From assembly GCA_028289365.1 (NCBI GenBank), contig JANQQM010000033.1:1-64000 (forward strand): a stretch of DNA of 64,000 bases, given 5' to 3'. Position 1 is the first letter of the stretch; each line of letters opens with the position of its first letter. Both the position numbers and the translations under genes were made by a program. The notes below the pieces were generated by a model that saw nothing but the letters and a program-made list of their open reading frames with translations, was not told the DNA's origin and made no database searches. Positions 18,245 through 26,909 of this stretch are shown piece by piece. Origin of the DNA: Salaquimonas sp. GTDB taxonomy: Bacteria > Pseudomonadota > Alphaproteobacteria > Rhizobiales > Rhizobiaceae.

Positions 18245-19423
18245 TTGCCGCATCAGAGTAACGCCGGTGTTAACACTATGAAAAGTTTCAGCATCGAGAG
18301 CTTCTTATTCCGTGAGGAGAACAGCGGAAAATCAGTGATCGAGGTTGGTTCTCGTGATGGTGAATTCTGTTTGCAGTGCAAGGAGTTTGGATTTGGCAAA
18401 GTTACCGGTGTCGATGCGGATCCGGAGAGAATTAACTTGGCCGTTCAAAAGTCAGAGGCGTCTAATGCGGGTATAATTTTCAACTGTGCGCAGTTCGAAG
18501 AAACCGAGTTCGAGAACAATTCCTTTGATTTCGTCGTTTGCCGTGGCGTCCTTCGCCATATGTATGAGCCGTTTTCTGCTTTGAAAATGATGATGTCCAT
18601 CGCCCGCCAGGGCATATTGATTGAGTTTGAAGACATGTTCCGTGGCGGGTCGATTTTCGAGCGGACAGTGTTGCATTTGTTGCGAGATCAGCCAATCGTC
18701 AAACTGGGTAAATCCCGAAAACTGTCAAGTTATGCAAATCCCAGTTTTCTATTTACGCCAGCTTTCTTTCAAGAATTATTCAACCGCCGAACAGCCAGTT
18801 TCGACGTCATTGAACAGTCCAGGTCACCTGTGAATGGCCGACATGTCATTTATGCTGCCAAGAGGAGCATTGAAAACTTGCTGGTCGTTGCGGGTCCAAG
18901 TTCATCCGGCAAATCGACCATCATCAATGGGTTGATGGAGCGGAAGATAAAACTGAAAAACCTGCCGGAGCTGACCGGCAAGGAGCGGGCGCTGGAAGCC
19001 GGCAAGTTACATAAACTGTCCATCGGAAATCTGACGAATGCCGTTTTTCACTATGACATAACGCGAACGGCAGGTAACAGCATGCGGACTGTCGAGCGGG
19101 ATCCGACGGCCCGAATTCTGGACATTTGCAACAAGGTGAACGTGATTACGCTCTTGCCTTCGCCGGAGAGACTACAGCACCAGTTTGTCAATAATGACGG
19201 CGACAAGAATCCGCATAGTGCCAGGAAAAAGATGCTCAATGAATTATATTTCAACGATCATGTTCGTCTAAAATCAATTTATGAGCAGTGGTTCTCATTG
19301 TTGAGGAAGTACCAAGATGTAATCGACAAGAACATGATTTTATTCAGTGATAATGGTAATAATTTTATAGAATTCGAGTGTGATGAGTTCGCAAAAATTT
19401 TCTCAGAAAACTACAAAAATTAA
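18245..19423 (+). CDS. SAM methyltransferase fused to a P-loop kinase-like domain
   Basis: Residues 25-205 form a class I methyltransferase: SVIEVGSRDGEFC (motif I), VTGVDADPERI, then NSFDFVVCRGVLRHMYEP. After a short link, residues 211-392 open with LLVVAGPSSSGKSTIINGL (Walker A G217-T225), like a gluconate-kinase or sulfotransferase-type P-loop protein. I cannot name the second domain. The TTG at 18245 has AGGAG at 9-nt spacing; ATG 18278 is the alternative start. Within a glycan island it probably modifies sugars; this is inference. Confidence 0.6.
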   Translation: MPHQSNAGVNTMKSFSIESFLFREENSGKSVIEVGSRDGEFCLQCKEFGFGKVTGVDADPERINLAVQKSEASNAGIIFNCAQFEETEFENNSFDFVVCRGVLRHMYEPFSALKMMMSIARQGILIEFEDMFRGGSIFERTVLHLLRDQPIVKLGKSRKLSSYANPSFLFTPAFFQELFNRRTASFDVIEQSRSPVNGRHVIYAAKRSIENLLVVAGPSSSGKSTIINGLMERKIKLKNLPELTGKERALEAGKLHKLSIGNLTNAVFHYDITRTAGNSMRTVERDPTARILDICNKVNVITLLPSPERLQHQFVNNDGDKNPHSARKKMLNELYFNDHVRLKSIYEQWFSLLRKYQDVIDKNMILFSDNGNNFIEFECDEFAKIFSENYKN

Positions 19424-19427
19424 ATGT

Positions 19428-20414
19428 TCAGATTAATTTTGGTGGCAATATTTTATATATCAAATCGAGCACATTTTCTTTCATCGGTTCGAGTTTACGA
19501 AGCCTATTTATGACGTCGTTTGATGATAATTCTTCTAGATCGCATATTTGCAATCGTTTTTCCTGAGCGAGATGGTCAAGCAAAGATGCGTCCGGAAGTT
19601 TCTCCGTATCGGCGGGCTTGAAGGCTATCACCGGGCGTCTTGCGCTTATGCTTTCTACAATCATGGAGGTACTGTCGATTGAGACAAGTATCGCATCGAG
19701 CGCGAATATCTCATCCAAATCAGCCGGGCCGGTTGATCTGAAATCAATCAGTATAACCTTATCAGTGACGTCACCGAGTGCGTCATAGAATGCATCAGGA
19801 GTTCTTGGCGAGGTTGCTACGGTCAGGGCATAGGCATCCGCGCCCAGGTTTCTGATGAATCCGGCAAGCAGGATCCAGTCTTGTCCTGAATATTCGACCT
19901 CGTCATTCGGCCCGCCAATTAGAACGCCGATTGTTTTTATGTCGCGATTTGGCGGCGGTAAATCATCGGGATCCGATCTTGCGCAGGTCAGTGCAAACTG
20001 ATGATTTGGAGCGTCGGCGCTGTCGGGATTCATGGTCAGAACAAGATCGGGATCGGAGGAGATTCTCCGCCGATCTCCAGTAAAGATGTTCGGAACATCC
20101 CAAATTCGTGCCAATGCAATGTTTACCTGCAAACTCAAGCCTCCAGAGGAAATGATGAGATCCGATGCAGGGAAATCCCGCCATTGGTTTCCAATAAGCA
20201 ATGTCAACAATAGTTTTGGCGGGAGGCGGAAGCCGGTTATCCTGCCGAGATATTTGTGAAGTCGTGGATTGGGACTAATTTCGACCGTGTTGACGATTGC
20301 GGACTTTTTTCTTGAAATTGCTGCTGCAATTGTTTGACTTCTTCGATACCGGCCAAGCCTACCATCGGAGATGATCAAGATCCGAATCGGGGCATCATCA
20401 ATAGTGTCCGTCAA
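19428..20414 (-). CDS. ELM1-family (mitochondrial-fission ELM1-like) putative glycosyltransferase
   Basis: The 328-residue protein shows ILIISDGRLGRYRRSQTIAAAI at the start and LDAILVSIDSTSMIVESISARRPVIAF near the end, the conserved segments of the bacterial ELM1-like family, which has a GT-B fold and sits in LPS/capsule loci. The TTG start at 20414 is supported by GAGGAA just upstream. It is convergent with the methyltransferase fusion (4-bp gap). Enzymatic activity is not established for the family. Confidence 0.75.
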   Translation of the reverse strand: MTDTIDDAPIRILIISDGRLGRYRRSQTIAAAISRKKSAIVNTVEISPNPRLHKYLGRITGFRLPPKLLLTLLIGNQWRDFPASDLIISSGGLSLQVNIALARIWDVPNIFTGDRRRISSDPDLVLTMNPDSADAPNHQFALTCARSDPDDLPPPNRDIKTIGVLIGGPNDEVEYSGQDWILLAGFIRNLGADAYALTVATSPRTPDAFYDALGDVTDKVILIDFRSTGPADLDEIFALDAILVSIDSTSMIVESISARRPVIAFKPADTEKLPDASLLDHLAQEKRLQICDLEELSSNDVINRLRKLEPMKENVLDLIYKILPPKLI

Positions 20415-20519
20415 GTGTTCCTCGTCTCGGGCATTTCCCGCTCTGCCGAACCATAGATCACATAGTGGCGGTGATTGTCCTACAAACGATCGCCGAAAAA
20501 ATCACCTTTATCAATCTAG

Positions 20520-21299
20520 TTATAACTTCCAATGATTTGCGACAAACGGCGCTCTGCGCAAATGTCCGCTATGTTTGTGCATTACGTCAGCGGGTTTGAC
20601 CTTCCCTGCAAAGGATACAATTGCCTCGCCCTTGCCCGGCAGTTTTGCATCGCCGATCATTGCCAGGGTAAGACCGTACCTTCCAGCCCTTCGACCGAGG
20701 ACGTAACTTGGCGCCCTGGCATTACAATCACTTCGGAAAAGGATGATTTTCTCTTCGGGGAAATACACGATCGCATCGGGGCCAAATTTGCTTTCCAGCC
20801 AGTCCTGCTCGCTGAATGCGTTGCCGTTCAAGCCGGGAAATGCCATACCAAACTTTTCGGGAGAAGCGATAAAATCATTCCAGATTTCAGTGTGACTTCC
20901 AACCCGCAGGCGGTAGACGGCGCCGTGTCCTCGTACTTTGGCCTTACTGGCTCGATGTTTTGCAATCACGAAGTTACATTCTGGATTGTCTGCCAGGAAA
21001 TCAATATTTCCGACGATTACGATATCAATATCCAGGCTTACAACAAGGTCGCCATTTTCCAAGCCCAGGAAGTTCTCTGAAAAAGTCCATAATTTCGGAC
21101 TGTTCCCAGGCAAATCCGACCGAGGCAAATCAACAATGTTCACCTCAGGGTTGACGCCTTCTCCATTATCCGTAACGCAAAAGAACCTGAATTTCTTGGA
21201 GAGATTCCGGCAAACCATGTTGTATAGAACATTCACGTCGTTGCTATTGTAGAGAGACCCCCATTTGTAGCAGACAATATTTAGATCGACATCATTCAC
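20520..21299 (-). CDS. Glycosyltransferase, GT8-like (nucleotide-diphospho-sugar transferase fold)
   Basis: The 259-residue protein starts with a GTG codon (LNIVCYKWGSLYNSNDVNVLYNMVCRNL) and has LVVSLDIDIVIVGNIDFL, a typical DxD metal site of GT8-like enzymes. The C-terminal VMHKHSGHLRRAPFV resembles a conserved His-containing end. It is separated by 105 bp from the ELM1 gene on the same strand. It is the last member of the glycan island. Confidence 0.7.
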   Translation of the reverse strand: MNDVDLNIVCYKWGSLYNSNDVNVLYNMVCRNLSKKFRFFCVTDNGEGVNPEVNIVDLPRSDLPGNSPKLWTFSENFLGLENGDLVVSLDIDIVIVGNIDFLADNPECNFVIAKHRASKAKVRGHGAVYRLRVGSHTEIWNDFIASPEKFGMAFPGLNGNAFSEQDWLESKFGPDAIVYFPEEKIILFRSDCNARAPSYVLGRRAGRYGLTLAMIGDAKLPGKGEAIVSFAGKVKPADVMHKHSGHLRRAPFVANHWKL

Positions 21300-21588
21300 C
21301 GCTGATAGTCCTATTGTCCTGGGATCAAAGTCTTGAGCATCTGGTTGTGCCGCAGTTGACTGATTTGTCGCATGATATCACGCTTATCGATAAGTCTGTG
21401 ATTTATATGACAACAATTGCCCGCTATCCAGAAAACCAGTCAAAAAAGCGGAGAATCTCTCTTTGCTGTCTATGTGCGAATTACATGTATGACGAAAAAC
21501 TACAAGCCAATAATTCGGAGATTTAGCCGAATCAGTACAAATTCGATTGTCGCGGGCAGCGGCTCTTATCTAGCCTGACGAACAGCTC
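21300..21588. other. Intergenic region with no gene seen
   Basis: 289 bp between the GT8-like gene and the P460-like gene. It holds a 12-bp palindrome CTTATCGATAAG (21383-21394) and a small dyad ATTCGG/CCGAAT (21513-21532). I cannot support any ORF or RNA. Confidence 0.5.
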
Positions 21589-22212
21589 TTATTTATTGCG
21601 ACGGAACTCTTCTGGAATATAAAAAACATAATCGTAGCTGGCACGAACCTTATGGCAATCGTGACAATAGTCGACATTCGCTCGCTGATCACCGGTTGTA
21701 TCGCCAAAAACAGACCCATCAGGACTTATCATGATGTAACGCCAGTCAGCCGTTTGCGGATTTGTACCTGCTGCCAGCTTCTCCATAATGAACAGCGCGC
21801 CGGGAAAAAATTGCCCGCTATCGGTAAGTGTCAGTGAGTCTTTTGCGAGAACCGTGCCAGGCGCGTGCTTCTCACCCTTTGCGAGCTTTCCATAATCGGC
21901 ACCAATCTTGTTTGCAAAGTTGTTTACGTAGCGGCGACCATGGGTTTCCGAAAGATAGGGCAGGGAATTGAATGAATCCCAGGACTGGTAATTCTTGATC
22001 TCTGGAATGCCCGACATTTCGTAGCTGACTTCCATCTCGTCTTTCAAAGCCTGATAGATTCGGCCAGCTTCAGCTTCAGCATTTTGCGCCGGGTTTTCCA
22101 GGAATATGTGATCCTTGATCTCCGGGGAATCCTGTTGGGCAGCCGAAGTGCCAGGTCCAGCGAAACTGAAAATTACTGCAGCGGACAGGAGAATAAACAA
22201 TCTTGCCATCAT
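21589..22212 (-). CDS. Cytochrome P460-like exported heme protein
   Basis: The 207-residue protein starts at the ATG with GGAG 6 nt upstream, has a cleavable signal peptide (LFILLSAAVIFSFAGPGTSA) and ends with ANVDYCHDCHKVRASYDYVFYIP, where CHDCH is a CxxCH c-heme attachment motif in the context seen in cytochrome P460 family proteins. P460 cytochromes oxidise hydroxylamine; many homologues have no tested activity. It is monocistronic. Confidence 0.75.
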   Translation of the reverse strand: MMARLFILLSAAVIFSFAGPGTSAAQQDSPEIKDHIFLENPAQNAEAEAGRIYQALKDEMEVSYEMSGIPEIKNYQSWDSFNSLPYLSETHGRRYVNNFANKIGADYGKLAKGEKHAPGTVLAKDSLTLTDSGQFFPGALFIMEKLAAGTNPQTADWRYIMISPDGSVFGDTTGDQRANVDYCHDCHKVRASYDYVFYIPEEFRRNK

Positions 22213-22463
22213 CCAGATCTCCACATTATCGCATTTCGAAACCGGTTCGATTCCAGAAATCCGACATGTTTTGCAAAACGCCTATAAGCGATTGCACGGC
22301 ATGGTTGCCGGGAACCACACCATTGACATCATTTTAACATGGGACCTGATTTGGCTCGTTTCAAAGATGTTCACGTCAACGTGTCACGACCAAAATCCAT
22401 TGCCTGTCCGTGGCAATTTAGCGGAACTGGCTTCCGTTTGATGAAAAACCGGAAAAGTACTAC

Positions 22464-23054
22464 TCAGGAATCTGCGTCGCCCTTGCGTACATTCCACGCC
22501 ATATAGGCCAGAGCACCACCTTCACACAGCAGTTGAATTCCGAACAATAATCCCAGGACCCACGTCGCAGAGATCGGCATCTGTGCAAAGAGTACAAGCC
22601 CCAGAACAATTCCGACCATGCCGCTGAGGAGTACCCAGCCCCAATCAGGGAAGGGGCGGATAGTCAGGGCAAATATCACTTTTGCCATCCCGCCAACGAT
22701 GAAGAACACGATCAGCAGCAATGTAAGCGCGAGAAGCCCTTCTCCTGGATTGCGAAGGAATAGAAAACCAACGACGATCGAAAGCGCGACTGAAACCAGC
22801 TGCAGCCAGAAGTGGGGAACGTTGCTTGCACCGATGAGACTGATGCCCTGCAAAATCCCGGAAATGATCAAGAGCCAGCCGAGCAGAATGATTACCGCTA
22901 CTGATGAGACAAGCGGGAATATGAGAGCAACCAGCCCGGCAACCACCATCAGAATGCCCTGGGCGAGATACCAGGTTGAATGTCGCTTGATGGCGTCGCG
23001 CATGGCAATGCGCATGACGTTTGCAGCCTGGTCTACTGAAATCTTGTCGCTCAT
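22464..23054 (-). CDS. HdeD family (DUF308) membrane protein
   Basis: The 196-residue protein has about six hydrophobic segments arranged as three tandem DUF308 hairpins: GILMVVAGLVALIFPL, WLLIISGILQGI, FLFLRNPGEGLLALTLLL, GWVLLSGMVGIVLGLVLF. HdeD in E. coli is linked to acid resistance, but most alphaproteobacterial copies are uncharacterised. GGAG is 8 nt upstream of the ATG. Confidence 0.85.
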   Translation of the reverse strand: MSDKISVDQAANVMRIAMRDAIKRHSTWYLAQGILMVVAGLVALIFPLVSSVAVIILLGWLLIISGILQGISLIGASNVPHFWLQLVSVALSIVVGFLFLRNPGEGLLALTLLLIVFFIVGGMAKVIFALTIRPFPDWGWVLLSGMVGIVLGLVLFAQMPISATWVLGLLFGIQLLCEGGALAYMAWNVRKGDADS

Positions 23055-23204
23055 AGATTGCTCCTATCGACCTTGGGTATTGGTCATTAGATGACCGCAG
23101 GTTTGCGATTCTTCTTGTATTTGCTTGCAAACCCCAATGCAACGCTTTGTGAAACTCTTAACAACATCGTTCGTTTTGGATGTAAGTCGGTGTTTTACTG
23201 TGTT

Positions 23205-24272
23205 TTAAGCGTCGATTTGACCAATCTGCTCAATGCTGTCGACAACTCTCAAAGCAGTATTGAGTGCGCAGCCGCTTGCCATGATCACCTGCGGCAGGAT
23301 CATCCATTCCAGGGTCCAGGCCGAACCTGATCTCTCCTGCTCATGCACCATTGCATGATGCATTCCGGAGAGTTGCGTGGCGTTGAATCGAGCCAGTGTT
23401 ATCAGAAGCTCGGCGGTAACCGGATTTCGCTTGTGCGGCATTGCGGATGACTTTCCTGCCTGCCGTAGCACGATTTCATCAATGCCTTGTTGCGCCATTA
23501 GAGTGATGTCCTGGCCCATCTTGCCGAGTGTTCCGGTGACCAGGGACAACCAGCCGGAGAACTCTGCAATATTGTCCCTTCTGGCGTGCCAGTTTTCGGG
23601 AGTGTTACCGATATTAAGTGCGTTTGCCACGAAATCGGCGATGGCATTTGCATTCTCACCCATCGCAGCTCGATTCCCCACCGCGCCGCCCAGTTGGATA
23701 ACCAACAGCCGGGGTGATAATTCTTCCAGTCTTTGAAGATGTGCGGCAAGCGGTTGTCTCCAAGCCTGCAAACGATCGGCAACCGTAATCAGTTTTGCCG
23801 CCTGCATGCGGGTACGGCCTTGCAGTTTATTGGCGCCCTGGTTCTTTATCAGCTCGTCCAAAGCGTCAGAAAGCATGCGCAAACGCGATGCCATTATTTC
23901 ACAGACCCGCTTAAGAGCGAGGACCAGCGACGTGTCGATCACATCCTGTGAGGTCAATCCCGAGTGTATCGCCGCATGCAGGTGGTCCGGCAGCGCAGAT
24001 TTCAACTCCTGGACCAATGCTGGAACAACCACGCCATCCTTGCCGGTGCCGGTCTTCAAAACCGCCGGATCCGGTTGAACAGCCTCAATTAGTTCCGCAG
24101 CTTCTTCGGCAATCTTGCTGTCAATAACACCCGTCGCACCAAGCGCGCGTGCATAGGCAGCTTCCACGGCAAGCATGTGTTGCAAACTCGCAGACGCGCC
24201 CAGACAATCTGCGAGTTCATCATCGGCAAACAGGCCGCTCAGCCAGCTATGGGAGAAAATGTCGGTTGCCAT
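23205..24272 (-). CDS. pcaB: 3-carboxy-cis,cis-muconate cycloisomerase
   Basis: The 355-residue fumarase/aspartase-superfamily enzyme has the signature SSAMPHKRNPVTAE, with GLTSQDVIDTSL and LGGAVGNRAAMG typical of PcaB. It converts beta-carboxymuconate to gamma-carboxymuconolactone in the protocatechuate branch. It is the last gene of the leftward pobA-pcaDCHGB operon, 91 bp after pcaG. The context makes the assignment firm over adenylosuccinate lyase. Confidence 0.95.
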   Translation of the reverse strand: MATDIFSHSWLSGLFADDELADCLGASASLQHMLAVEAAYARALGATGVIDSKIAEEAAELIEAVQPDPAVLKTGTGKDGVVVPALVQELKSALPDHLHAAIHSGLTSQDVIDTSLVLALKRVCEIMASRLRMLSDALDELIKNQGANKLQGRTRMQAAKLITVADRLQAWRQPLAAHLQRLEELSPRLLVIQLGGAVGNRAAMGENANAIADFVANALNIGNTPENWHARRDNIAEFSGWLSLVTGTLGKMGQDITLMAQQGIDEIVLRQAGKSSAMPHKRNPVTAELLITLARFNATQLSGMHHAMVHEQERSGSAWTLEWMILPQVIMASGCALNTALRVVDSIEQIGQIDA

Positions 24273-24363
24273 GGATGCACCATGTCATGAATGGATAAAT
24301 GCCGATAGTGGCCTGCCTTTCTACCGTCGCTGCCAGGAAATACTACCCGCCAGCCAGTGTTCA

Positions 24364-24984
24364 TTAGATGTCGAAAAAGACGGTCTCATCATCTCCCTGT
24401 AGCTTGATGTCAAACCGGTAGACAGCCTGACCATCACGCTCCGTGCGTCTGGCGATCAGCGTCTCGCGCCGGCGCTCCCATTCGATCAGGTTCAATACGG
24501 CGTCGTCGGCATTCGCTTCGGCTTCGTCGTCGAAATACATGCGCGTATTTAGTCCGATGTTGATGCCACGGGCAACGATCCAGAGATTGATATGCGGCGC
24601 AGCCAATTTGCCATTGCGGGCAGGGCTAGGGCCAGGTTTGACGGTGTCAAACCCCCATTCTCCGGTTTCGAAATCGGTAATCACCCGGCCCCAGCCGCGA
24701 AAACCCTTTTCAACCTTGCGGCCGTCTTCGGGATGCGCATAGACACCGTTACCATTGGCCTGCCAGGCCTCCAGCAACACGTCCTTGATGGGCGAGCCCA
24801 TGCCATCGACAACAACGCCTTCAACGCGAATGCGCTCGCCCTTGGCATTCGGGCCGGCAATATCCCAGCCGAGTTCCTGCTTGTAGATGTCAAATCCGGC
24901 CGCGCCCGGCGCAAGACCAATGTGAACGTAAGGTCCGGCAGTTTGCGATGGGCTTTCCTTCAGATAGTTGAGTTCCTGGGGCAT
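24364..24984 (-). CDS. pcaG: Protocatechuate 3,4-dioxygenase alpha subunit
   Basis: The 206-residue subunit has the intradiol dioxygenase fold: SQTAGPYVHIGLAPG at the start, DVLLEAWQANGNGVYAHP and APHINLWIVARGIN. The alpha subunit lacks the full iron site and pairs with PcaH. Its ATG shares one base with the pcaH stop (TGATG), consistent with coupled translation. Confidence 0.96.
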   Translation of the reverse strand: MPQELNYLKESPSQTAGPYVHIGLAPGAAGFDIYKQELGWDIAGPNAKGERIRVEGVVVDGMGSPIKDVLLEAWQANGNGVYAHPEDGRKVEKGFRGWGRVITDFETGEWGFDTVKPGPSPARNGKLAAPHINLWIVARGINIGLNTRMYFDDEAEANADDAVLNLIEWERRRETLIARRTERDGQAVYRFDIKLQGDDETVFFDI

Positions 24985-25712
24985 CAGTTTCCCTCCAGAC
25001 GGTTTTCAAACAAGGTCGAGCGGCGACCGCGCAGAACAATGTCAAACTTGTATGCGATCGTATCGAGCGGAATCGTTGCGTTGAGATCAAGACGTGAGAT
25101 CAATTGTTCAATCGCGTTCGGATCGGGGATGGTATTGACGATCGGGCAAATCGGAATGAGCGGATCGCCTTCAAAATAGCACTGGGTAATCAGCCGTTGG
25201 GCAAAGCCGGTTCCGAAGATTGACATGTGGATATGCGCCGGGCGCCAATTGTTTACCCAATTGCGCCAGGGGTAGGCGCCGGGTTTCACGGTGCGAAAAT
25301 AATAATAACCATTTTCATCGGTGAGTGTCCTGCCGCAGCCGCCGAAATTCGGGTCTATTGGTGCAAGATAGGTATCTTTCTTGTGCCTGTACCGACCCCC
25401 GGCATTGGCCTGCCAGGCCTCGACCAGCGTGTTTGGCACCGGCCGGCCGTTCTCGTCGAGCACCCGGCCATGCAGGATGATCCGTTCGCCGATGGCGCTC
25501 TCTCCCGGTTGGGCGTAATTGTGGATCATGTCCTTGTCGAGCGGGTCGAGGTCATCGTGACCGAAAACCGGGCCGGTCAGTTCGGCGGGTGAACCCTGTA
25601 GGGATATGAGTGAATATTGGGGAGAACGCGAAACACTCGTCTTGTAATCCCGAGTCAGTCCGGGTGGATGCCATTCGCGATCGCGTTGATAAAATTCGCC
25701 TAAATAAGACAT
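24984..25712 (-). CDS. pcaH: Protocatechuate 3,4-dioxygenase beta subunit
   Basis: The 242-residue catalytic subunit carries the Fe(III) ligand region: [18 protein letters not shown] for the tyrosines and [11 protein letters not shown] for the two histidines. It cleaves protocatechuate to beta-carboxymuconate. I chose ATG 25712 (MSYLGEFYQ), which has GGAGG upstream, over the ATG 18 bp earlier. Confidence 0.97.
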   Translation of the reverse strand: MSYLGEFYQRDREWHPPGLTRDYKTSVSRSPQYSLISLQGSPAELTGPVFGHDDLDPLDKDMIHNYAQPGESAIGERIILHGRVLDENGRPVPNTLVEAWQANAGGRYRHKKDTYLAPIDPNFGGCGRTLTDENGYYYFRTVKPGAYPWRNWVNNWRPAHIHMSIFGTGFAQRLITQCYFEGDPLIPICPIVNTIPDPNAIEQLISRLDLNATIPLDTIAYKFDIVLRGRRSTLFENRLEGN

Positions 25713-25750
25713 GGCTTGAGATACCTCCATTCGTCAAAAAACTTGCGTCG

Positions 25751-26128
25751 TTATTCTTCTTCCATTTGTGCATAAGTTTGCCGGGCCAGCTTCAAGGCAT
25801 GGTTTGCCCGCGGAACACCGGCATAGATTGCGACATGCTGAAATGCCTCCAGCACATCTTGTTTGCTGGCGCCGGTATTTGCAGTAGCGCGAATGTGCAT
25901 CGGGATTTCCTCGAAATTCCCAGTCGCTGCCAATAATGCCAGGGTCAGCATCGAACGCTCCCGCAGGCTGATGCCGTCACTGGCCCAAACATTTCCCCAG
26001 GCAGATTCTGCAATCAATGTCTGAAATGGCACGTCAAACTCGGTCTTGGCGGCCTCTGCCTTATCGACATAGTCATCGCCAAGAACCTTTCTGCGCGTTT
26101 TCATGCCCACGGAATAGCGGTCAGACAT
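25751..26128 (-). CDS. pcaC: 4-carboxymuconolactone decarboxylase
   Basis: The 125-residue CMD-family protein starts MSDRYSVGMKTRRKVLGDDYVDKA and has the ESAWGNVWASDGISLRERSMLTLALLAATG segment diagnostic of PcaC. It decarboxylates gamma-carboxymuconolactone to the enol-lactone. Its start overlaps pcaD by 8 bp and it is separated from pcaH by 38 bp. Confidence 0.96.
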   Translation of the reverse strand: MSDRYSVGMKTRRKVLGDDYVDKAEAAKTEFDVPFQTLIAESAWGNVWASDGISLRERSMLTLALLAATGNFEEIPMHIRATANTGASKQDVLEAFQHVAIYAGVPRANHALKLARQTYAQMEEE

Positions 26129-26909
26129 TTGTTCTCTCCTTGATAAATTCCAAGAGCAACCGAGTGAATTTTTCCGGTGCCTCGACGCCCGGCAGATGTC
26201 CCACATTGTCGAGAATTTGAAAGTCTGCGTCTTCGATCATATCAGCCAGCACGCTTACGGTTTCGGGCGGACTGGCCTGATCGTCCGCGCCAGCGACAAC
26301 CAGAACCGGCAGATTGAGATTTGCGGTTGAGTTCGAAAGATCAGCGCCGGCGATTGCGTAGCAGCAGCCGACATATCCCTCCTGCGGTGTCCGGGCCAAC
26401 AGGTTGCGCCAGGCCAAGGCCTCATCTCGGGACCGAAAGACCGGGCTGAACCAGCGATCGAGGATTTGGTCTGAAATCGATTCAACGCCATTTGCCTCAA
26501 TTGCCGCTATTCTATCGTTCCAGAGCTTGGGATCACCCATCACTGGAGCAGTATTTGACAGGACCATTGCGTTTATCAGTTCCGGCCTGCGTGCCGCCAG
26601 GTTTTGACCGATCATGCCGCCGATGGAGACGCCGACGAAAATGCAGGATGTGATCTTCAGGTGCTCGAGCAATTGTTCCGCGTCATCGGTCAGGTCATCC
26701 ATGGAGTAGGGGCCTGGAGGGCAGGACGACAATCCATGACCGCGCTTATCAAACCGGACCGCGCGAAACTCATTGGGCAAGAGGGAAACAACATCATCCC
26801 ATAGGCGCAGGTCTGTGCCGAGCGAGTTTGCGAACACAATCGGGAAGCCATTTGGGTTGCCATCCTCGCGCCAGTGCAAATCCACGTCTTTCAGTTTGGC
26901 GATCCGCAT
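26121..26909 (-). CDS. pcaD: 3-oxoadipate enol-lactonase
   Basis: The 262-residue alpha/beta hydrolase has the nucleophile elbow GVSIGG, the oxyanion FANSLGTDLRLWD and the late His in GHLPGVEAPEKF. It hydrolyses 3-oxoadipate enol-lactone to 3-oxoadipate. Sharing one base with pobA and overlapping pcaC places it firmly within the operon. Genes for 3-oxoadipate CoA transfer and thiolysis (pcaIJF) are not in the window. Confidence 0.95.
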   Translation of the reverse strand: MRIAKLKDVDLHWREDGNPNGFPIVFANSLGTDLRLWDDVVSLLPNEFRAVRFDKRGHGLSSCPPGPYSMDDLTDDAEQLLEHLKITSCIFVGVSIGGMIGQNLAARRPELINAMVLSNTAPVMGDPKLWNDRIAAIEANGVESISDQILDRWFSPVFRSRDEALAWRNLLARTPQEGYVGCCYAIAGADLSNSTANLNLPVLVVAGADDQASPPETVSVLADMIEDADFQILDNVGHLPGVEAPEKFTRLLLEFIKERTNV

